From positions 4,312 through 68,311 of the forward strand of contig WELA01006783.1 in the NCBI GenBank assembly GCA_009602735.1: DNA of 64,000 bases, in the 5' to 3' direction. This DNA comes from Mesotaenium endlicherianum (taxonomy: Eukaryota > Streptophyta > Zygnematophyceae > Zygnematales > Mesotaeniaceae). The notes below the pieces were generated by a model that saw only the letters and a list, made by a program, of their open reading frames with translations, had not been told where the DNA came from and searched no databases. The stretch's first letter is position 1; each line of letters starts with the position of its first letter. Of the stretch, positions 56,941 to 64,000 are shown in pieces. The position numbers were made by a program, and so were the translations under genes.

Positions 56941-57161
56941 TAGCCAAGACACAAGTCAATAGGATCTCATTCATTGTCACACGAGATGTAAGAGAAGTTA
57001 GTTTGTATTATTACGGCAGGTTCATTCCCTTTACCTTACAGGGTAGGTCCTAGGAGTTAATGGAGCTGTAGCGCAATGAGAATAAACAAATAAATGTGTG
57101 TGTAGGGTGAGTTAAGTGAATTGTGTATGTGCTGGTCCCTTCCTCCTTCCGAGTTGTGGAC

Positions 57162-57278
57162 ACCCTCCAACTTAGCTTAAGGTGGGCCTGGCTGTCAAAT
57201 CTGTTACTATGCTGACACTTCACTGTCACATTCCCATCGCTTAACTGTCACTTAATCGTCACATTCCCCTCCAACTTA
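57162..57278 (-). other. Two further polypurine copies (A3)
   Basis: Minus-strand taagttggagggt (57162-57174) and taagttggagggg (57266-57278) lie between pol and ORF3, so A3 has three copies including the 3' tract. Confidence 0.5.
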
Positions 57279-57903
57279 AATGGAGAAAGGACCTCCTGCA
57301 ACGTTCCCCGTCAACGGGAACGACAATTAAGGAGGTGTTCCAGTCGCCCAAAGGTGAAATCGTTTCAACGCCCCTTGCATTAGTCGAATGGTCTTTAAAT
57401 ACCCAAATGTCCCCAGAGGCATCGTACCCCTTCCATTGGAATAGATATTTCATGACATGTTTAGATGATCAACGACAAAGCGAGCTTCTAAAATCTCATC
57501 AACCTCATATCCTACAGGGTCACCATTCCTGACAGCGGAGACCGGTCTCGGCTGAACAAGTAAACGACCTGTGAACAATGTGTCACCTTTAATGTACGGT
57601 TCTAGATGAGACATTGAAGACTAAGTGACCCATGTATTCCGCAGACATGTTCAATTTGTATACATTCTGACCGACCCGGCGCACTATTGCATATGGACCA
57701 ACCCAAACCGGACCAAGCTTTTTTTGGACCACACCCGAGAGGTACAGGTATTGGGAATGCAGTTTGACCAAATCGCCCTTAGAAAATGTCAGGTTTCTCC
57801 GGTGTTGATTAGCATATTTTTGATAAGTTTCTTGGACTTTGTGCAGGTTGTGTTGGACTTCTGACAAGGTGTCAGCAAACTCCTGAGTTAACTGGAGAGA
57901 CAA
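57259..57903 (-). pseudogene. pol: A3 pol 3' end, broken
   Basis: Integrase C-terminal region ([40 protein letters not shown]) and part of the chromodomain ([18 protein letters not shown]), collinear with A2. A fossil, cut by the A4 LTR. Confidence 0.82.
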
Positions 57904-58622
57904 TGTAATGGATCAGTATATTAGTGGATATAATATTCATTTAAATATGATAGTTAATTAAGTTCAGCCTGCTGGACTTTAGTTAATAGTCAGTCTGCTG
58001 GACTTTACATAATTATCAGTTTAATGACTCAGCCGAAAGCAGCAGGCTGAAGTCCATATAAGTCAGCTTGCTGACCCATTCTTTGACAGCCAGCTGACTT
58101 CCGTACTCGGTAGCAGCGAACTGCCTTGACTTACACCTAAATACGATATGCTAGATGAATGGCCAGATGACATCCCTATGATGGATGGCTATTCGGGATG
58201 ATGGGAGATGGCGGTGGATTTGGTTAACCGAGGTCCTACCAACGTGGTTAACTCCCGGGTAGGCGGTGCCATCGCACTGACCGTTGAACAGTAAACTCAT
58301 TCCATGTACATATGCTAGGCATTGCTCTCGAGTTCGGCATTTGAACACGAGGCCAACTCTCCTGTACACCTTACTGAGAGTGATCTGAATCCAAGGCGAG
58401 AAGCCATTGATACGCACTGTCTTCTAACCTTGCTTATGTATGAGTTTACTGATTTGCATCATTGATGCTAGTTTACTCGCATTTGACTTACGAGTATTAT
58501 TCCCTGCTAGTGTATTGTCCTTTGCCGTTTAACTAGTTAACGGAAATACCATAAAGATTACTTGCTGATATAAAGATCTTTATTAATTGTTAATCGCCTA
58601 TTTGGTAAGTCGATTCATTTCA
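57904..58622 (+). repeat. 5' LTR of A4 (719 bp)
   Basis: tgtaatggatcag...cgattcatttca. Two-unit U3 subtype with the same diagnostic blocks as the 3' LTR of A2. Antisense frame at 58151-58417 (minus). Confidence 0.95.
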
Positions 58623-58623
58623 G

Positions 58624-58636
58624 TGGTATCGGAGCA
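58624..58636 (+). other. Primer-binding site of A4
   Basis: tggtatcggagca, one base after the LTR; identical to the site in A2. Confidence 0.87.
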
Positions 58637-58694
58637 GTTATCACAGTCTTCTTTGTATGGTAAGGACAAGGTCTCAAACTAGCAACTCCCAGAC

Positions 58695-60134
58695 ATGGAG
58701 AACCAGGAGAACGAGAATGTCGAAAACCAGGCGGAAAGCCATGTAGCGGGAACTCGTACCTATTCTGAAGCAGTAGCAGATACTGCAGCTAGGGAGGCTG
58801 CAAATGAGGCAGCTGCTATTGCCGTAGTCGCAGCTCAGCAAGCTGAGGAGGAGAGAGCCAGGCTAGAAGCTGAACAAGTAGCAAAGGCCGCTGAAGATAC
58901 AGAAAGGAGGGAAAGACAGCCAGCTGACGAGCGCACTGTCGAGGAACTCATGGCATCAAGGGCCAATGTTCTGAACCCACCTCCTGCTGTACAACTCAAT
59001 GTACCCCTAGGTCAAATACGTGACCGGCTGAATGCGGCAGGAATTGCTGCTGCAGGAGCGAGAGGGACTGTTGAGGACACTACTCAGCGAGTAGATGCCA
59101 ATGCTGCTGCTGCATTTGCTAATCTACCACCCCAAAATGTAGACTTGGGAGCATTGTTCGTTCAGATGCAGTCGCAAATGGCGACCATGTATCAGTCCCA
59201 GCAGGAGGACAAAAGAATCATAATGTCCCTACTCCGGGACAGAGACCAACTGGGGTCTCACACCACTAGTGGTGGTGGCCGAGGGCCTAGTAAGCCCAAG
59301 CCGAAACCTCCCCAGGACTATGATCCTGAGGGAAACAGAAAATATTACCTGATCAAGTTTCTCGCGGATGTTGAGCAGTGGCTGGAGAACTACCCAGAAC
59401 TGCAAGATTACGAGAAGGTCAGGCACATCGGAGCGCTACTGAAAGGCAGTGCCGCAGACTGGAGGCTTTACTGGAAGAAAGAGCGTAAGGCTCGGCAACT
59501 CGGTGACCCTACGTGGGTAGAGTTTGTCGAGAGGTTGCATGAGAAGTTTGATGACATCAACCAGCAGGAGAAAGCTATTTATGCGATGATCTCCCTGACA
59601 CTGAAGCAGACCACTTCGGTTGCTGAGTTTGCTCAAAAGTTCCAAGAGAACATGATGAAGCAGCCTGATTTGCCAGAACGGTATAGGATAGCATACTTCA
59701 GGTATGGCTTGAAATCCGAGGTCTCTGGTCATTTTGCTGAGAAAAAGTATGAGAAACTGGCTGACTTGATCCAGGATGCTGACGCCTGGGATCAGCAGCA
59801 GTTCAATCACAAGCGCCAGAGTAACGCTTTGGTGTCTAAGATTGTCAAGAAGCCCCACGGTTCCTACAATGCAATTGAAAGTGACCAGGCTGAGGATAAT
59901 GAAGGTGATGAATATGAGTATGAGTACAATGCTATTCAGTCTAGAGGTAGAGGTGGTTACTCTCGAGGTGGCTATGGAAGGGGTGGTGGTAGGACTAAGC
60001 CGAGACCAGCCTCAGCAAAATCCACTTGCTACCATTGTCAGCAGAAAGGCCACTACAGAGAACAGTGTCCAGTCAAGCACCTGCCCAAGGTCGAGAGAAA
60101 AGACCAGCCTTTAAAAGACAGCAACAGTCAGTAA
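58695..60134 (+). CDS. gag: A4 gag
   Basis: 479 codons from [20 protein letters not shown], equivalent to residue 14 of A2 gag. Coiled-coil N-terminus, capsid region, RGG-type region ([17 protein letters not shown]) and zinc knuckle [14 protein letters not shown]. Over 95% identical to A2 gag by eye. Pol overlaps the 3' end in another frame. Confidence 0.88.
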   Translation: MENQENENVENQAESHVAGTRTYSEAVADTAAREAANEAAAIAVVAAQQAEEERARLEAEQVAKAAEDTERRERQPADERTVEELMASRANVLNPPPAVQLNVPLGQIRDRLNAAGIAAAGARGTVEDTTQRVDANAAAAFANLPPQNVDLGALFVQMQSQMATMYQSQQEDKRIIMSLLRDRDQLGSHTTSGGGRGPSKPKPKPPQDYDPEGNRKYYLIKFLADVEQWLENYPELQDYEKVRHIGALLKGSAADWRLYWKKERKARQLGDPTWVEFVERLHEKFDDINQQEKAIYAMISLTLKQTTSVAEFAQKFQENMMKQPDLPERYRIAYFRYGLKSEVSGHFAEKKYEKLADLIQDADAWDQQQFNHKRQSNALVSKIVKKPHGSYNAIESDQAEDNEGDEYEYEYNAIQSRGRGGYSRGGYGRGGGRTKPRPASAKSTCYHCQQKGHYREQCPVKHLPKVERKDQPLKDSNSQ

Positions 60135-63100
60135 TCCAGTCTACTGACTGTGAGGATGCTAGAGATAGTGAGTCGTCACTAGCTGCCCTCGTAGCAGGTA
60201 TTATGGGTCCTGCTGAACTGGATTCACTATGCATGCCTGACAACCAGATAAAGGAGACCATCAGCAATATAGACGTCCAGAGAGTGCACACTCTGGATGC
60301 TCTTGTTCCACCTGATGTCCAACATTTCTTTGCTACGTCAGGAGAACAATGCGAAAGTCAGGAAAAGACAGTCCCCCCTATCCTACTGCATTGCATGATT
60401 GCAGGTAGGAAGGTGAGGGCATTTGTTGACGGAGGGGCGTCACATACTTTTATCCACAAGGACTTAGTTAAGCGGCTAAGGCTGCCTACTGTCACCCAAG
60501 GGAATAGAAAAATATTCCTTGGAGATGCCTCAAGTATCCCGGGAGGAGTCATAACCAAGCCTATTGAGGTCCAGTTAGGTTCTGGCATTGCTGTTCTAAC
60601 TGAAACGCTTACATTTGAGGTACTCAACACTGGCTTTTATGATCTCGTGCTAGGCAGGTCCTGGCTTAACAGACATCAAGCTGAACTGTGTCGGAGCAGA
60701 GGTACAGTTAAAGTGAGAGGAGCCAGTGATGGGCAGACTGACTTGGCACCCACCAGTGCTCTTCCTCTTGTCCTGTGTGGATGGCAAATGAAGGAAAAGA
60801 AGAGGCTTCCAGAAGGATGCAAGTTGCTGAATGCAATGGAGTTCGTCAAAAGCTGGAACCAGAAGGAAGACAGAATGTTCTGTCTGCTGCTAAGAGAGGT
60901 ACCTCCTCAACCTGAAGAAGTGGTTGAGAAAAAGGTACACCCTCCGGAGCACCCTACTGCTGCAAACATTGTTGCTCAGTACGCGGATGTGTTTAATATG
61001 CCTCCAGGACTACCCCCTAAGCGGGAAGTAGATCATAGGATTGATTTATTACCTGGTAGCCAGCCACCCTGGCAACGCACGTATGGCTTGTCTTATTTGG
61101 AGAGTGAGGAGTTGAAAACACAGATTGCAGAGCTGGAGGAAAATGGTTACATTTCTCCCAGTAAATCACCGTACGGCGCACCTATCCTATTTGTTAAGAA
61201 AAAGGATGGCAGTATGCGGATGTGTGTGGATTACAGAGCCCTGAACAGAATTACAGTAAAGAACAAGTATGCTTTACCCAGAATCGAGGACTTGCTTGAT
61301 ACCCTGTCTGGCGCTAAGGTGTTCAGTAAGATAGATCTCAAGAGTGGTTATCATCAAATCAGAATTGCTGAGGGGGATGAACACAAGACTGCCTTCCGCA
61401 CACGTTATGGACACTATGAATTCAACGCGATGCCATTTGGACTGACTACTGCCCCTGCTACCTTCATGGGTGCTATGAATGACATTTTCAGACCTTATTT
61501 GGATAAGTTTGTGCAAGTTTTCCTGGATGATATCTTAATTTTCTCTAAAGATGAAGCTCAGCACCCTAAAAATTAGTCCTGGACACACTGCGGAAAAATC
61601 ACTTAGATGCTAAAATGAGCAAGTGCGATTTCTTTAAGGAAAGTATTGAATTCTTAGGCCACGTTGTCAGTAAAGAGGGCATCAGTGTGGATCATAAGAA
61701 AGTCCAGACCATAAGGGACTGGCCAGTACCACAGTCTGTCTCTGAAGTTAGATCCTTCCTCGGGTTGGCTAACTACTATAGGAGATTTATTGAGAATTAT
61801 TCCACAAAGGCCAGTAAACTGACTGACCTTACTAAGAAAGACATCGGGTATGTGTGGGGGGAAGAGCAGCAGGCTGCCTTCCAGACCCTTAAAGATGCCC
61901 TTTGTTCTGCCCCAGTGCTAGCCGTGTATGACCCCAGCAAACCGGTGCAGGTGGTTACTGATGCCTCTGACTTTGCCATGGGTGCTATTTTGTTGAAGCC
62001 TGCTGACAAAACCACGAAGGATGGTAAGGTACGGCAGGAGTGGCATCCTGTGTTGTATGAGTCTATGAAATGTAATCCAGCGGAGATTAATTACTCAGTG
62101 CATGATAAAGAGCTGCTAGCTATCGTTCATGTACTCAAACAGTGGAGAGCATACTTACATGGTAAAGCTTTTAAGGTGATTACAGATCATCTAGCTCTGA
62201 CCCACTTTCAGAAGAAGTCCAAGCTGTCGAGGAGGGAGAACCGCTGGAGCCAGATGCTGGAGCAGTTCCAAGTCCAGATCGACTACAAACCAGGGAAGTT
62301 GAATCCTGCTGATGCACTCTCTAGAAGACCTGACTTGCAAGAAAGGAACTTTAGTCAGCATGCTGTAGATAAAGTCCTGTGTGCACTCACTTCACTAAAG
62401 GTGAAAAAGTCCTTCCTTGAACAACTTAGGAAAGCCTACCTTTCTGACCCAACATTTGAGCCCAGCCCCACTACTGGTGTGTGTCGTGCTACTGCACTCG
62501 GGTATAAGCTTAAGGGAGGGGTCTGGGTGACTGAAACCACTTCAGGCAGGCTGAAGCTGGTCATTCCTAATAACTTGGAAATAAGGTCTCTCTTATTGAG
62601 TCAAGCGCATGACAGCCTCCTGGGTGGACATTTGGGGCAAGCCAAAACCGTTGGCGAACTGGCAAAACATTACCATTGGGAGGGACTACCCCGGGAGGTC
62701 TTGAAATATGTTAAGTCCTGTGACCAGTGTCAGAGAAATAAGTCTCGGCACACACCACTCGGAGGTCTCTTGCAACCACTACCCATCCCAGCTAGACGCT
62801 GGGAAACTATATCCATGGACTGGGTGGTCACACTGCCACGAACTGCTAATGGGCATGATTCAATACTGGTAGTCGTGGATAAACCGACAAAAATGGTCAT
62901 TTTCATCCCCACAACTGTCAAAGTCACTGCACTCGAAACAGCGAGACAGTTTTACAACCATGTCGTCTGCCAACATGGGCTAACTTCTAATATCATCTCA
63001 GACAGAGACTCAAAATTCTCCTCTAAGTTCTGGAGAGCTTTAATAGGGTTAATGGGAGTCAAACAGCTGCTCAGCACAGCAAACCACTCTCAGACTGACG

Positions 63101-63173
63101 GGCAGACTGAAAGAACTAATCGAATTCTGCAGGAGGTGCTGAGAGCATATATTAACCAAAACAAGATAATTGG
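60026..63173 (+). pseudogene. pol: A4 pol region, broken and cut by B2
   Basis: Protease ([10 protein letters not shown]), reverse transcriptase ([11 protein letters not shown]), RNase H and integrase through the DDE glutamate (QTERTNR), after which B2 is inserted. No chromodomain within the window for this reason. A few breaks; a fossil. Confidence 0.88.
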
Positions 63174-64000
63174 TGTAGTGAAACAGATAGATAAAGTACT
63201 TAGTAAAACAGAATACTTTATCTATTCAAGACAAGGATCTTTGAACACAAGTGGTAGCTTCTTGAAAGAGAGATGGCTTCTTGAAAGTTAATATATTTCT
63301 GGATTTTGGCAAGTACAAGAGTGATTCTCGAATGTCTTTCTATGTTCTAGCTCTTGTTTATATACTTGCTACATAAGTAATTTCTAGGAAGGTGTATGTT
63401 GATGTGTTGGCACCCAACACATCCCAAAACTTGCCACCTCTTTCTAGAATAATGTACACATGTCCTTTTGACCTAAAAATGGCACATCTGACTTTTGCCA
63501 CATGGAGTTCTTCTAGGTCTTTCCTCTAACTTCGAAAATGCCTTGGAAGGTTCAAAGGACATGAACCAAGTTACTAGAGTACCTATTCACACTTGACTCC
63601 ACACAATACTACTCCAAATATATTTGAAAACATTAAAATATATGCAAACTAATATATAATAACTCAAATCACTACATCACCCCCCCGATAGAAAAAGCGA
63701 CGTCTCGGCGCGTCAAGTCAGGTCTTACACATGTGGAGCAAACTAGTCAACAGTTTCAAGTCAGATGCCACACATGTGAAGAGGACTAGTCAAAGGCGCC
63801 AAGTCAGGTGCTACACATGTAAGGTAGACTAGGCAAGGTCGTAGGTGGTGTGACCTTATTGGCTAGCCTACTCCTTAATGATAAAGAAAATTGTACAAGT
63901 TGGCCCAGAATCTGCCACGAACTCAAAAATTCATAGCGGCCACAGAACTGCTCCAAATCTGAAAATTCGAGTGCCAGACGGACCGCGTCGGAGAACTCTA
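63174..64000 (-). mobile_element. Element B2, family B, 3' end only
   Basis: The 3' LTR (63174-63676, plus strand tgtagtgaaacag...aaatcactaca) and the first ~320 bp of the adjoining 3' untranslated region, almost the same as 23498-23830 of B1. Minus orientation; the remainder lies right of the window. The left flank attgg (63169-63173) is the likely duplicated target. It is the youngest event at this end. Confidence 0.92.

Larger units (their letters stand above)
54618..57903 (-). mobile_element. Element A3, decayed family A element, 3' half
   Basis: Minus-strand LTR, ORF3 remains and the 3' end of pol, then cut by A4 at 57904; the rest lies right of the window. More diverged than A1, A2 and A4. 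It entered D2; the left flank is tagga (54613-54617). Confidence 0.9.
57904..63173 (+). mobile_element. Element A4, family A, 5' part, cut by B2
   Basis: 5' LTR, primer site (58624-58636), gag and most of pol in plus orientation, inserted into A3 (left flank gacaa, 57899-57903) and interrupted in the integrase region by B2 at 63174. ORF3 and the 3' LTR lie beyond the window. Nearly identical to A1/A2 in protein; a few breaks in pol. Confidence 0.93.

Noticed and set aside
1-64000. Defence island, biosynthetic cluster or other prokaryote-like system
   Set aside because: No operon-like gene runs, ribosome-binding sites or relevant families; the window is eukaryotic retroelement DNA.

Overview
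The window looks like intergenic DNA of a large, transposon-rich plant or streptophyte-alga nuclear genome. The evidence is a set of Ty3/gypsy LTR retrotransposons whose pol frames end in a chromodomain (chromoviruses), initiator-tRNA-Met-like primer sites, splice-like signals and one short kinesin-motor fragment on the minus strand. A charophyte such as Chara would fit, but that is inference. No complete host gene, rRNA gene, CRISPR array or prokaryote-like operon was seen.

Five LTR-element families, named A to E here, account for about 85% of the bases, and many are nested. Layout: 1-133 end of a family-C-like LTR (minus); 134-8041 element A1 (plus), sitting in an older A fragment (8042-9357); 9358-11658 and 17802-~18100 element E (gag and a diverged A-type LTR), split by a whole-looking element C1 at 11659-17801 (target-site duplication ATAAA); ~18100-21779 low-copy DNA with a 1-kb polypurine tract and a possible decayed exon; 21780-22524 solo A LTR (CCCCT); 23005-29604 element B1 (minus, GTTTC); 29605-33513 low-copy DNA with an 817-base assembly gap and the kinesin-like fragment; 33514-42333 element A2 (minus, AATCT), which looks whole; 42339-43740 a ~370-bp tandem repeat; 43950-54617 element D2 (plus), split by D1 (45203-52373, minus, GTAAA) and by a 762-bp non-autonomous DNA transposon (52508-53269); D1 itself carries a solo C LTR (49467-50210, AATAT); 54618-57903 A3 (minus), cut by A4 (57904-63173, plus), which is cut by B2 (63174 to the window end, minus).

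The most unusual biology is in families A and D. Family A is a chromovirus with an additional ~558-codon sense gene (ORF3) between pol and the 3' LTR. It has a charged coiled-coil start, an aromatic-rich middle, an acidic stretch and an SR/SP-rich tail, and I recognise no family. Two copies are open and nearly identical, a third is decayed. ORF3 is flanked by two copies of the polypurine-tract sequence and preceded by conserved branch-point and acceptor-like signals. The A LTR also holds an array of CAGC/GCTG palindromes and a conserved antisense frame. Family D carries, antisense to its own transcription, a 74-nt tRNA-like module in the LTR and a 5S-rRNA-like piece in the leader. A-into-A and D-into-D insertions occur three times.
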